A model generated the notes under the pieces. The model was given only the letters and a program-made list of their open reading frames with translations. It did not search any database and was not told the origin of the DNA. Of a stretch of DNA of 64,000 nucleotides, positions 45,430-55,184 are shown piece after piece. The DNA is taken from the NCBI GenBank assembly GCA_028223895.1, contig JAOIVE010000001.1:1-64000 (forward strand). Reading direction: 5' to 3'. Both the position numbers and the translations under genes were made by a program. Numbering within the stretch: position 1 is the first letter of the stretch; the number at the start of each line of letters is the position of its first letter. The stretch is from Rickettsiales bacterium. Lineage in GTDB: Bacteria; Pseudomonadota; Alphaproteobacteria; Rickettsiales; UBA6187.

Positions 45430-46930
45430 CGGGTTCTCCTTCGTTTTGATTAAAAAGTGATAATTGCTTGCCGCCATTACTGGTGCTAAAGCTGATGCCA
45501 GCTTCTTTTTCCTGTTCGCGTTCCTGCTTGATTTGCTCAAACGTATCCTGCGGATTGCCACCGCGTTCACGGATAACCTGAGCACGCGATTTAAAACCAG
45601 CGGCAACAGCCTTTTCCTCGGCAGTGACTTCTTTTTGTGGATCAATCCACGGCATCACTGGCCCTTGGAAGCCAGCTTTTTTGAGTGTGCGCGGGTTAAT
45701 CTCGTTCTGCGGCACTTGCAATTGACCAGATAACACCGCCATATCTACAAACCGCTCCCAGATAGGGCGGACGCAGCGTTCAATGAAATATTCCCTAAGC
45801 ACCGCATAATGTACCGATTGCTCCACCAGTTCCTGACGCTGGGCGGAGTATGTGCCGTTATAATCCTTGGCAATGGAGGAGTAGCCAGTGGAAGTACCAG
45901 CTGCCACCGCACGCAATTGTGAATTACGGAACTGCTCCAGCATGGTGTTGGGGCGGTTGCTATCAATCATGCCGACTTCTTCACCTGGCAGAAGATTGTC
46001 AAAAATCATACCAGGCTGCATTTTCATCAGACGGTTTCCGGCACTATCGACCTGTACACCGGATGCGGGGCCATCGAGTGATTTACGCACATAAGCGCAA
46101 ATACTCGCTGCCACCTTTGCCGCCAGCCGTTCGGAAAGCTCATAATCCTTGATATCCTCCATGCGTGTAAGCACGCTGGCAAAGATGGATACTCCGCGTG
46201 TCTGGCTGATACGCTTGGCTATTTTTAAATGGATGATCTTCTCGGCGGCAAAGCGCTTGGTATCCTGCCGTGTTACCAGCGTGTGGGCATTGCCGGGATG
46301 CTCCTTATAAAGGTAATAGGCTCGCGCTCTGCGCCATGCATTCTTTTCCACGCCGTGGAGAATGCGTTTTTTCTGGTCACTCAGGTCAAACGGCAGGAAA
46401 TCTGCTTCAATCATCTCCAGCGAATATGGAACCAGCGTATGGTGGTCAATGGTGCTACTGGTGCCTTCAATATGTTTGATAAGCACTTCACCATCGCGGA
46501 ACCAGTGCCGCGCCAGCAGGCGAAGCATGTGATTCCAGTGGCATTCCCAAGTCACTTCAGGGAAGCGAATCCATTCCTCCCACAGCTCAATCAGCTGGTC
46601 GTTGACAGGTTTGGCAAGCTCGCCTGATTTTAATTTTACCTGCGGCTCAACATTAACCCCACGCCCCACCACATTATTAACGAGGCAGTCCAATACGCCA
46701 CCAGCCAGATCATGGTTTTCATCCAAGTGACGCGCTTGCAGGCGCAAGGATTCCCCAGCGCGTTCAACAATAGCATCGCCAGAACCAGAATCCGTTTTGG
46801 TTTTCCGCAGGCGTGAAGGCTGCGCGGCTTCATAAGCACGCTGTGCTTTAAGCACTTTACGCGCCGTATCGCGACGAAGAGCTGATTCAGGCGAAATAAG
46901 CTCGATTGTTTTATCAATAAAATTAGACAT
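45380..46930 (-). CDS. Phage portal protein (lambda family)
   Basis: 516 aa; 'NHDLAGGVLDCLVNNVVGRGVNVEP' and 'DYNGTYSAQRQELVEQ'. Confidence 0.9.
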   Translation of the reverse strand: MSNFIDKTIELISPESALRRDTARKVLKAQRAYEAAQPSRLRKTKTDSGSGDAIVERAGESLRLQARHLDENHDLAGGVLDCLVNNVVGRGVNVEPQVKLKSGELAKPVNDQLIELWEEWIRFPEVTWECHWNHMLRLLARHWFRDGEVLIKHIEGTSSTIDHHTLVPYSLEMIEADFLPFDLSDQKKRILHGVEKNAWRRARAYYLYKEHPGNAHTLVTRQDTKRFAAEKIIHLKIAKRISQTRGVSIFASVLTRMEDIKDYELSERLAAKVAASICAYVRKSLDGPASGVQVDSAGNRLMKMQPGMIFDNLLPGEEVGMIDSNRPNTMLEQFRNSQLRAVAAGTSTGYSSIAKDYNGTYSAQRQELVEQSVHYAVLREYFIERCVRPIWERFVDMAVLSGQLQVPQNEINPRTLKKAGFQGPVMPWIDPQKEVTAEEKAVAAGFKSRAQVIRERGGNPQDTFEQIKQEREQEKEAGISFSTSNGGKQLSLFNQNEGEPDAKENDKESGTTDKDD

Positions 46931-47150
46931 CTGAAAAATCCGCTAATGCTGCTTGTTGGTTTTGTTGGATGGTTTGCTCAAAAGCAGAAACGCGCCGTTC
47001 CCAATATTGAATCTGCTCGCGTATTTCCTTCGAGTTAGCCAGTGTCAGGCTGCGTCCATTCATGGTATAGCTTTGCCCTTTGGCTACCGCTAAATCCGCT
47101 GCAATCCACGCATCAAGTGCGGTTTGCGCTTGTGTTAATGTGAGTGCCAT
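46923..47150 (-). CDS. gpW-like/DUF6148 head-tail connector
   Basis: 75 aa between terminase and portal. Confidence 0.65.
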   Translation of the reverse strand: MALTLTQAQTALDAWIAADLAVAKGQSYTMNGRSLTLANSKEIREQIQYWERRVSAFEQTIQQNQQAALADFSDV

Positions 47151-47159
47151 ATTGTTCTC

Positions 47160-48959
47160 CTAGTTAAAATTCCAATCTTCATAGCCAAGCCATTCGCTGG
47201 TTTGGCTGGACTCTGGCTGTTGTTCTTCTTTTTGTTTAAGTCGTTCGCGTTCTTGCTCTTTTGCTAATGCATCCAGATTTGGATTCAGGATGTGCAGTGC
47301 TGCCAAGCCATAGACGCGGCAATCTAACGCCTCGTTACGCCTGCCTTTTGGCATCACCCATATGCGTGTGGGATGGCCGTTGATGAACTTGGTCTGAATG
47401 CGTTCTGCTGTCAGTTGCTTAAAATATTTCTCCGGATAATCCGCAGGGAAATGACAATAGCCTGCGCCGGGCTGATGAATCTTCAGCCGCGAATAAATCA
47501 TCTGCTTGGCAGTATCCGTACCAATTGAAAATAATTTCACGCGCAATTTATTGTTACGGCTGAACTTGCTAACCAGCGGCTTGCCAATTTGCGATGCACC
47601 TTTGATGGCATAAACGCGTTGATGCTCACGGTTTTTACAATATTCATAAACCTTTTGCGTATGGTGACCGCCCGTATCAACGCATGCACAGGAGATTGCT
47701 AGCGTGCGCCCATCGGTCGTCGTCACCATCTGTTGCAGCACTTTGTCTAAATCTTCCCAGACTTTTAGCTGAGCTGGATCGCCATGCAGCACATGATATT
47801 GCAGCGACCAGCTTTCCTGACCCAAACCCCAGCCGATTAACTCAATTTCTAATCGGTCGTCCTGCACGTCCACACCAGCGGTAATCACCACCACGCCTTC
47901 TGGCGATATGCGCCCCCAGTTTTCTTTGCGTCCGAGCAAACCCGATGGATCAATCCCTTCGGTGGCTTCTTTCCATGTTTCGCCAAGGCTGGTATTCACC
48001 CAAACTTTGAGAGTTTCCGGCAGGCGTTTGGCTTTAAAAAAATTTACCACCATCTCTGACCATTTAACCCATGGGCTATACAGCTCAGAGATATGAAAGC
48101 CTGCAATGCCGTTAAATGCGGCTTCGGCTTTCCATTCGCCTCGTGCCAGCATCCATATTTTATCGCTCTCTTGTAGCTTGGCCTTGCAATGCTCACATTC
48201 ATAATGCGTGGTTTTAGGCTGGCGTTTCTCAAACTTCACCTGCGCCCAACTGAGCACTTGAAATGCCCCACATTCGGGGCATGGTACATAATATTTCTGC
48301 TGATCGCTTTGCTCATAACGTGCTGCAATCTTACTCTCTCCCTCATTGGTGGGAGTAGACGCTGAAACCAACAGGCGGTTCCAGAATGTCGTGGTACGCT
48401 TATAAGCCAGCGAGCCTGGGTCACCTTCCGTACCAGCCGAATGCGGATAACGGTCTTCTTCATCCAGCAGCACAATCCGTATCGGGCGACTGGCAAGCGA
48501 GGCGGGGCTATTTGCTCCCGCCATCGTAATATGCCCACCTACGAATTTCTTGTGCAGCAGCGTGTTGTTGCTATTGCGGCTGCGCGGATCACCTAATAAT
48601 TCCGCCAGCTCATCCGTATCACGAATCATCGGCGCAAGGCGGTCTTTACTCCATGTTTCCGCCATATCCAAAGTTGGCTGAATCAGCAGCAGGGGCGATG
48701 GGTCCTGATGCATAAAATAACCGATGATATTATTGATAATCTCGGTTTTGCCGATCTGCGAGCTGGTCATGTACACCACCTCCGATACGCCCGGCTTATT
48801 CACCGCATCCATCATCCCCCTTTGATACGGTGCGCGATCGGTTACCCACTTTCCCGGTTCCGAGCTTGCTTCCGGACTCAGGCGGCGATACTGATCCGCC
48901 CACTGGCTCACCGTCAGTTCCGGCGGCGGAGTCCAGGCCTTCATCACCGTCTTCATCAT
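47160..48959 (-). CDS. Terminase large subunit (GpA family)
   Basis: 'YMTSSQIGKTEIINNIIGYF' Walker A-like; start trimmed to MMKTVMKAW. Confidence 0.9.
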   Translation of the reverse strand: MMKTVMKAWTPPPELTVSQWADQYRRLSPEASSEPGKWVTDRAPYQRGMMDAVNKPGVSEVVYMTSSQIGKTEIINNIIGYFMHQDPSPLLLIQPTLDMAETWSKDRLAPMIRDTDELAELLGDPRSRNSNNTLLHKKFVGGHITMAGANSPASLASRPIRIVLLDEEDRYPHSAGTEGDPGSLAYKRTTTFWNRLLVSASTPTNEGESKIAARYEQSDQQKYYVPCPECGAFQVLSWAQVKFEKRQPKTTHYECEHCKAKLQESDKIWMLARGEWKAEAAFNGIAGFHISELYSPWVKWSEMVVNFFKAKRLPETLKVWVNTSLGETWKEATEGIDPSGLLGRKENWGRISPEGVVVITAGVDVQDDRLEIELIGWGLGQESWSLQYHVLHGDPAQLKVWEDLDKVLQQMVTTTDGRTLAISCACVDTGGHHTQKVYEYCKNREHQRVYAIKGASQIGKPLVSKFSRNNKLRVKLFSIGTDTAKQMIYSRLKIHQPGAGYCHFPADYPEKYFKQLTAERIQTKFINGHPTRIWVMPKGRRNEALDCRVYGLAALHILNPNLDALAKEQERERLKQKEEQQPESSQTSEWLGYEDWNFN

Positions 48960-49437
48960 CTGCGGATATGTCTTCTTCTTCCGATTCATAGGTAGCCAGC
49001 TCCGATAACGCCTCAAAAATGGTGCGCTTTAAAAACTTCTCAATTTCATGCGTGTCTTTTAAGTTAGAGATCTGATAGGCGGTCTTGGTCGGGATGCTCA
49101 GCATCTTGGCGCGGCACGCCGTAACCATCTGGCTCCAGTCTGCTTCCACCCGTTCTACCGTCACCAGTTCGCCCGTTCGTTCTGCCAACTCAATCTCAGC
49201 CATATCGGCTTGCGCTTTGAGCAGCCGTGCTCGTTCCAGATGCGTATCCTGTGGCGCGACACCCTGACCGAAAGCACGTTGTTGCAGATAATTGATGTAG
49301 GATCGAACGCAGCCGATTAACTCATACTGGTTCTTTTCCGGCTTCGGGATAACACCTTCTCGCGCCAGTTGCTGTACCCGCCGTTCGGATAGTCCGAAGA
49401 GTTTTGCAATAGTGCTGACAGGATAAGCCGTTGGCAT
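48796..49437 (-). CDS. Terminase small subunit (Nu1-like)
   Basis: N-terminal HTH 'VSTIAKLFGLSERRVQQLAREGVIPK'; overlaps large subunit. Confidence 0.75.
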   Translation of the reverse strand: MPTAYPVSTIAKLFGLSERRVQQLAREGVIPKPEKNQYELIGCVRSYINYLQQRAFGQGVAPQDTHLERARLLKAQADMAEIELAERTGELVTVERVEADWSQMVTACRAKMLSIPTKTAYQISNLKDTHEIEKFLKRTIFEALSELATYESEEEDISADDEDGDEGLDSAAGTDGEPVGGSVSPPESGSKLGTGKVGNRSRTVSKGDDGCGE

Positions 49438-49556
49438 GGTAATACGCTCATTTTATTCATAATTTTCCATCTAATTGACTTGATTAAGAGCGTGATTGAA
49501 GCATTCATGGATATGTCCTCAAAGGGCAAAACATTAATCAAAAAAGGAACTTAACA

Positions 49557-49745
49557 ATGAATCAAGAAGCTAGATTTAACGCATTTATCAAACAGCTAAC
49601 TCTATTATCCAAAGAGCATGGCATTGCCATACAAGCCATAGGAGGCGTGCATATTTTTGATAAACCCGAAGATGCCAAAAACATCGCTTATAGCCAAGAT
49701 CACACAAGCGGCGACCTTGAATACACACTTAATGAGCAGGAGTAA
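49557..49745 (+). CDS. Hypothetical small protein
   Basis: 62 aa ORF with aaggaa upstream. Confidence 0.45.
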   Translation: MNQEARFNAFIKQLTLLSKEHGIAIQAIGGVHIFDKPEDAKNIAYSQDHTSGDLEYTLNEQE

Positions 49746-49750
49746 TTACC

Positions 49751-50070
49751 ATGAAAAATACCAACAAAACTAATAAAACAAAATCACCCTCTAATGCTGC
49801 ACAAGCAACATCCAGCAACAGCGTGCAACACGATGCAACACCAAGCAACGCACCTAAAAGCCGGAAACCAAACAATCGATTATCATTGGCTTGCTCACCC
49901 GCGAGGAGGGAGCAACACTACCAGAACTCATTGCCGCCACCGAATGGAAACCCCATTCGGTACGCGGCCATCTTTCCAACCTGCGGAAAAAGCGAGGCAT
50001 GCCGATTGAGACATTTACCAACACTGATGGCAATCGCGGTTATCGTCTGGTTGAAGCTCAAGCCTCCTGA
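49751..50070 (+). pseudogene. DUF3489 family protein, frameshifted at an A-run
   Basis: After aaaa at 49856-49859 the -1 frame reads KPETKQSIIIGLLTREEGATLPELIAATEWKPHSVRGHLSNLRKKRGMPIETFTNTDGNRGYRLVEAQAS*. Confidence 0.7.
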
Positions 50071-51290
50071 CGCTTCGCCGCCACCTGCGCGAACGATTTC
50101 TTTTCACCGGCCAGCGTTGCGTTGTTGCCGGTGAACTCTTCCCACCGTTTCACAATCACATCACAGTAAATCGGATCAAGTTCAATCAGCCGTGCTTGCC
50201 GTTTCAATTTCTCGCAAGCGATTAAGGTTGAACCTGAACCACCAAAGGAATCCAGCACAATATCACGAGTCTTGCTGGAATTCTCAATCGCACGGCACAC
50301 CAGCTCAACAGGTTTCATGGTGGGGTGCAGGTCGTTAACATTGGGTTTGTTATAATTCCAGATATCACTCTGGCTGCGATCACCACACCAGTAATGCTTG
50401 CTGCCTTCAGGCCAGCCATAGAGGATAGGCTCATACTGCCGTTGATAATCGGCACGCCCCATGGTAAAAGTATTCTTCGCCCAGATGATAAACGTTGACC
50501 AGTGCCCACCGGCTTCAAGGTAAGCCTTTTGCAGCGTGTGTAATTCGGAGGAGGACATGCAAATATACATCGCACCCTTGCATACCTTTACCATGTTGGT
50601 GCAGGCGTCCAGCAGGAACTGATAAAACCCAGCACCGAGATTATCATTCTTGATCTTCCGTTTGTTACCACGCACGCTATCTTTCATGCTCTGACCATAA
50701 TCGACATTGTAAGGCGGATCGGTGAAAACCATGTCGGCCAGTTCGTCACCCATCAGCTTTTCTAGGGTTTTGGCTTTTGTGCTATCGCCGCAAATCAAAC
50801 GATGATCGCCCAACAGCCAGATATCACCTTCCTTGGAAACGGCCACTTCGGGAGCTTCCGGTATGGCATCTTCGTCGGTGAGACCGTCCATCCCCACATC
50901 GCCCAGCAGTTTTTCAAGCTCAACAGTATCAAAGCCTGTAAGATCGAGATCAAATCCCAGATCACCTAATTCGCCCAGTTCAATCGCCAAGAGTTCTTCG
51001 TCCCATTCCGCATCTTCATGGGTGCGGTTGTCAGCCAGCCTGTACGCCTTTATCTGCGCTGGAGTTAGGCCGTCGGCAATATGCACGGGAACTTTCTTTA
51101 ACCCCAGCGACTGCGCCGCCTGTAGGCGCGTGTGGCCTGCAATAATGACCATTTCCTCATCCACTACGATGGGCTGGCGGAATCCATACTCCTTGATGGA
51201 AGCTGCCACCTTGGCGATTGCGTTTTCATTGTGGCGTGGATTCCGCGCATAGGGAATCACCCGACCGATTTCGATCAGTTCTACTTTCAT
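50058..51290 (-). CDS. ParB-like N-domain fused to DNA methyltransferase
   Basis: 'IPYARNPRHNENAIAKVAASIKEYGFRQPIVVD' and 'DMVFTDPPYNVDYG', 'DSFGGSGSTLIACEKL'. Confidence 0.9.
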   Translation of the reverse strand: MKVELIEIGRVIPYARNPRHNENAIAKVAASIKEYGFRQPIVVDEEMVIIAGHTRLQAAQSLGLKKVPVHIADGLTPAQIKAYRLADNRTHEDAEWDEELLAIELGELGDLGFDLDLTGFDTVELEKLLGDVGMDGLTDEDAIPEAPEVAVSKEGDIWLLGDHRLICGDSTKAKTLEKLMGDELADMVFTDPPYNVDYGQSMKDSVRGNKRKIKNDNLGAGFYQFLLDACTNMVKVCKGAMYICMSSSELHTLQKAYLEAGGHWSTFIIWAKNTFTMGRADYQRQYEPILYGWPEGSKHYWCGDRSQSDIWNYNKPNVNDLHPTMKPVELVCRAIENSSKTRDIVLDSFGGSGSTLIACEKLKRQARLIELDPIYCDVIVKRWEEFTGNNATLAGEKKSFAQVAAKRQEA

Positions 51291-51332
51291 GTTGGTTCCT
51301 GTATGTTGATTAATTCTGTGCATCCGCCATTG

Positions 51333-51366
51333 CAAACGAAATGGCTCAAATACCCCATTTCGTTTG
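51333..51366. promoter_or_regulatory. Perfect 12-bp inverted repeat upstream of methyltransferase
   Basis: CAAACGAAATGG (51333-51344) / CCATTTCGTTTG (51355-51366). Confidence 0.6.
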
Positions 51367-51529
51367 GAAACGACCTAAGTATTTGTTTTATAGAGATTCA
51401 TGCGCCGCCCAAACGAAACGAAATGCAAAGTTTTGTTTTATGCCTAGCCAAAAGCCGCGCCCTCGGCGTACCCGTAGGGGCAACCCCACGGGAGTACCTT
51501 TTTGAATCGGGCTGATTAGGTGCGGTGTG

Positions 51530-52114
51530 TTAGCGGCTTTTGAGTCGCTTGAGATAGAAGGCAAGGTTGCGCGCAAACTCAATGGGGAAGCGTTCCCGTA
51601 TCGTTGTTTGCATCACCTGATCGTTCTCACGCTGCCGGAACAACTGCATGATGCCAGGACCATACAACATCTTAAGCGGCTTACGCTTAGGGCCTTTGCG
51701 AATGTAAACCGTGGTCTTGCTTGACCCGCTGCGGCGCGGAGCGATGAAAGCTTTGCTGTAGGTGCGTGTCTTGCCATAGACCTTTGCTTTGACCAACCCA
51801 CGCTTGCCACCCTTTTGCTGAGTGGGTTTCTTGCTGCCCACCACAAACTCAATGAGCTGTAACGCACGGTCACGCGCCACCAACGTTGCCCACAAACGTT
51901 TGAAGGTTGCTTTCTGTGTTTCAATGCGCCGCTTTACACCAGCCTGCCTGCTGTTCATTTGTGGTGCTATGTGTCTGGCACTTGCCACTTTGGCACTCTC
52001 TGCCACACGATTAAGCGTCCGCACAGTTGCCTGCGGTGCCACCTGTTTTTCAAGCGTGCTTAAACTCCGCCTCAATTTCTTGAGATCGTGCTGTACTGTG
52101 ATGTCAAATGCCAT
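51530..52114 (-). CDS. Phage minor tail protein Z-like
   Basis: Arg/Lys-rich 194 aa, 'ATVRTLNRVAESAKVASARHIAPQM'. Confidence 0.65.
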   Translation of the reverse strand: MAFDITVQHDLKKLRRSLSTLEKQVAPQATVRTLNRVAESAKVASARHIAPQMNSRQAGVKRRIETQKATFKRLWATLVARDRALQLIEFVVGSKKPTQQKGGKRGLVKAKVYGKTRTYSKAFIAPRRSGSSKTTVYIRKGPKRKPLKMLYGPGIMQLFRQRENDQVMQTTIRERFPIEFARNLAFYLKRLKSR

Positions 52115-52342
52115 GGTAAAAATCCTAAAATGCTAGGCTGCAAGCCGTTGTTCACGCGCTCTGAATATGATTGACCAGTCCTGCAAAAGGTCTATTAATT
52201 GGTTCGAATTATTTCGGACGATGTCCACCACGCTTCGCCCTTCGGGCTATGCGTGGCGCAGCCACGTGTAGAACGTTAGGCCGAAGCAGTGCCCGGCGTA
52301 GTTAGAGCAAATCGGAAACGTAGACGGGCTGGAGCAAATACA

Positions 52343-52585
52343 ATGTGGTATGTTTACATAATCAGAAGCATTAATCACCCAGAGCAAGAATACACTGGCG
52401 CTAGCCAAGACCTCAAACAACGCATCAAAGAGCATAACTCCGGCAAATCAACCCACACAGCTAAGTTTGCACCTTGGGAATTAGTGTGGTATTGTGCCTT
52501 TCCAGATAAATACAAAGCCCTTGAATTTGAGAAATATTTGAAGTCGCATTCTGGTAGGGCCTTTGCAAAAAAGAGACTCTGCTAG
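52343..52585 (+). CDS. GIY-YIG nuclease domain protein
   Basis: 'MWYVYIIRSINHPEQEYTGASQDLKQRIKEHNSGKSTHT'. Confidence 0.85.
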   Translation: MWYVYIIRSINHPEQEYTGASQDLKQRIKEHNSGKSTHTAKFAPWELVWYCAFPDKYKALEFEKYLKSHSGRAFAKKRLC

Positions 52586-52658
52586 CCGTTTAATGAGTTG
52601 ATATTTGCCTTGTAAATCCTATAGTTGAGGAGTTCGACTCGGGTTTGGTATAAATAAA

Positions 52659-53465
52659 ATGGTTTTTTTGCAGCATAGCATTATAAGGCACACTACTATT
52701 GAAAAAATGCTGAAATATGCTGTTCAGTTGAATGCTCTCTTTATCCCTGCAAACTCGGTACAAAGTTCACTATCACGTTATACTCATCCTCCTGTTATCC
52801 ATAATCACAATGAAGAAATTTATACATGTAGCTTAAGAGGATCATCTATAGGCATATATTACCGAAAGCGATACCTACTTTTATGTACACGTCACCAGCT
52901 AAACGGATGCGATTATAAGGACGTAGGATTAATCGATAAAGATGGAGATAGCCTACATACCTCTGCTGGAAGTTGGCATTACCCCCCTAGTGTAAATGAA
53001 ACTGATTTGAATGATTTAATTGTATTTGATTTCACTGCGCCATGTAACTATAGTCCATATATGAAGGAGTGGTTTTTCTCTCTTGAATGTTTTCCACCCA
53101 ATTCACCGTCAAATGGGATAATTGCTTTTATTATTTCTGGATATCCTTCTCAAGAACAAAAGTATAACTTAGGAGAAGAAGAAAAACATTTAGGATTCCG
53201 AAGAGAATCAATTACCTGTTTATTAGGATCCTACGATGATCAAGTAAAAGGAGATCCTTCTATCTTATGTCTATCGTATGATCATAATTCTGATTTTAAT
53301 CCAGATGGTATGAGTGGTGGCGCTGCCTTTGTTATACAGTTAGTAAATGGCAAACCACGTGCATATCTAGCCGGTATGGTAGTTCGAGCTGGAAATGGTA
53401 AATTCTATATACTGAGAATAGGTTTTATACAGAAGTTTATTGATCAATATTTAGATCGTCTTTAG
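52659..53465 (+). CDS. Trypsin-like peptidase-fold protein
   Basis: 'LLLCTRHQL', 'DLIVFDF', 'DGMSGGAAFVI' compatible with His/Asp/Ser triad. Confidence 0.5.
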   Translation: MVFLQHSIIRHTTIEKMLKYAVQLNALFIPANSVQSSLSRYTHPPVIHNHNEEIYTCSLRGSSIGIYYRKRYLLLCTRHQLNGCDYKDVGLIDKDGDSLHTSAGSWHYPPSVNETDLNDLIVFDFTAPCNYSPYMKEWFFSLECFPPNSPSNGIIAFIISGYPSQEQKYNLGEEEKHLGFRRESITCLLGSYDDQVKGDPSILCLSYDHNSDFNPDGMSGGAAFVIQLVNGKPRAYLAGMVVRAGNGKFYILRIGFIQKFIDQYLDRL

Positions 53466-53482
53466 TTGTTCCTCGTGTAAAA

Positions 53483-53683
53483 CTAAACTCCTTTCTCCAA
53501 CACCACCCGCGCCATCAACTCAATCGTATTCACCAACTCTACCTTCTGCTCTTCCGTGAGATCAAAATTATCAATATGAGGTCGATACGGCGCGAGAGGG
53601 TCATTTTCGCCCACCTCTGCCGATGATATTAATGAAGGTACGATTTTTTGTTCATCCTGTTTAGTCTTTTTTTGTTCGAACAC
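53483..53683 (-). CDS. Hypothetical phage protein
   Basis: 66 aa ORF directly downstream of DUF6362 fragment. Confidence 0.45.
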   Translation of the reverse strand: MFEQKKTKQDEQKIVPSLISSAEVGENDPLAPYRPHIDNFDLTEEQKVELVNTIELMARVVLEKGV

Positions 53684-53684
53684 T

Positions 53685-53918
53685 TTAACGCCCTCCCAGA
53701 TTCGAATTCAGGCGTGTAACGATTTTAAGCAGCGCATACGTCCACATCTGCCATGCTTTGGTACGACCACAGCCAAGCCGCCAGCAAATTGGCTTCCATG
53801 GAATTCGGGCGGCACGGAGCCAGACCAGCCTGCGTTCTTCCTCATCATCGAGCCAGAAAATCCAATGCAGCGTTTTTTCCATCCGGCTGATTGCGTCTGG
53901 CGTAGGTGGCCCCATGCC
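53685..53918 (-). pseudogene. Truncated DUF6362-like gene (C-terminal part)
   Basis: Aligned to 10..402 from MGPPTPDAISRME to stop; homology ends at ggtggccccat. Confidence 0.75.
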
Positions 53919-53919
53919 G

Positions 53920-54662
53920 CAGCGATAGCCAATAACTTACCACCCAAACAATATCCTACAGCATGTATCTTTTTGTCAGGCACGACATCCTGCGCCGCAT
54001 CAATTGCTTCGAATAACCCGCGCTTGAGATAATCATTTAAACCAACATTCCGATATTCGGCGGTGGGGTTTTTCCACGAAATCATAAATACCGTATGCCC
54101 CTTGATCCACGAGATATTTCACTAGAGAATTATGGTCAGATAAATCAAGAATGTAATATTTCATAATCCATGCCGGAACGATAAATACCGGCTCGGCATA
54201 AACATTATTAGTAATGGGTTTGTATTGAATCACCTCCAGCAACTCATTGCGGAAGATGATTTTTCCTTTTGTAATGGCAAGATTTTTTCCGACCTCGAAT
54301 TGTTCTAAACCCACTGGCTTTTCATCATTTACCAAGCAAGACATATCCTCCAACAGGTTCATCCAACCGGTGACGAGGTTTATGCCCTTTTGCTCTTGCG
54401 TTGCCTTCGTCAGTAATGGATTGGTGGGCACGAAATTGGAAGGGGCGATGGCATCGATCATCTGGCGAATGGTAAAGGATACGAGGTCAAGACTATGCGG
54501 ATTCACCCCGCGCACATGGCTCGTCGTCTGCTTCCACCAATCCCGATAAAGTAGAAATGATTGCTGGTAGACATTATAGGGAAATTGGCACAAGCCCTCT
54601 GCCTTGAACCGACGATCTGTTGGGTCGGGATTCACCGGGCATGCTGGATTATCTTGTATCAT
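53920..54662 (-). pseudogene. phaC: PHA synthase (phaC) remnant, frameshifted and truncated
   Basis: 54033..54662 carries N-terminal part, frame changes at cccc 54098-54101, then GHTVFMISWKNPTAEYRNVGLNDYLKRG...HAVGYCLGGKLLAIAAA. Confidence 0.8.
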
Positions 54663-54715
54663 GGTGTTTGTTGATTTCTATAACTTTTGGCATGTGGTTT
54701 ATTCCGTTTCATTAA

Positions 54716-55027
54716 CTATTCTTTTCTTTTTCGTGCGATTTCCTCACTGGCTATTTTCTTATCATCCAGGGCTTTTGCAGAGTCTACACTTCTTTGGTAG
54801 TGCAAAGAAACATTATCTATGAATTCCTTTGTAGTCCCGCCTTGACAATCAGATGATAGCTTTTCAAGTAGCTCCTCAAGTAGCTCCTCAAGAGCCATAT
54901 CTATGCTGACCGCCTCAATAAGCAAACCTTTTAGGCGGCTGTGCAACTCTTCGGGGTCAGCAAAATTTTCTACTGCTTGGGTATACCCCTTGATTATCGT
55001 ATCAAACCGGCTGTTTTTTTTTGACAT
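54716..55027 (-). CDS. Hypothetical, paralog of 19349..19678
   Basis: Shared 'ADPEELHSRLKGLLIEAVSIDMALEELLE'. Confidence 0.6.
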   Translation of the reverse strand: MSKKNSRFDTIIKGYTQAVENFADPEELHSRLKGLLIEAVSIDMALEELLEELLEKLSSDCQGGTTKEFIDNVSLHYQRSVDSAKALDDKKIASEEIARKRKE

Positions 55028-55085
55028 TTGAACCCCCTGCGACTGGATTATCTATAATTTTTAACAAAAAATAAAATATGCTATC

Positions 55086-55099
55086 TTGATACCTGTCAA
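55086..55099. promoter_or_regulatory. Fnr/FixK-type box TTGATACCTGTCAA
   Basis: Between divergent genes, as at 19727. Confidence 0.7.
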
Positions 55100-55184
55100 A
55101 TCATGAGAAAATAATGTTCTTTATATTTCAGTGCACAGGAGATATTGGGTTTCCGGTAATAACCGATTTTTAAGGATAACGATC

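Noticed and set aside
43510-45645. 711-aa start for the capsid fusion
   Set aside because: First 72 residues are basic, low-complexity and antisense-like over the portal gene; MPKKTTKNQ at 45429 is more plausible.
25026-53465. Gene transfer agent cluster
   Set aside because: Only tail/baseplate genes are GTA-like; GpA terminase, lambda-type portal, DUF2190, lysozyme and methyltransferase indicate a mosaic prophage.
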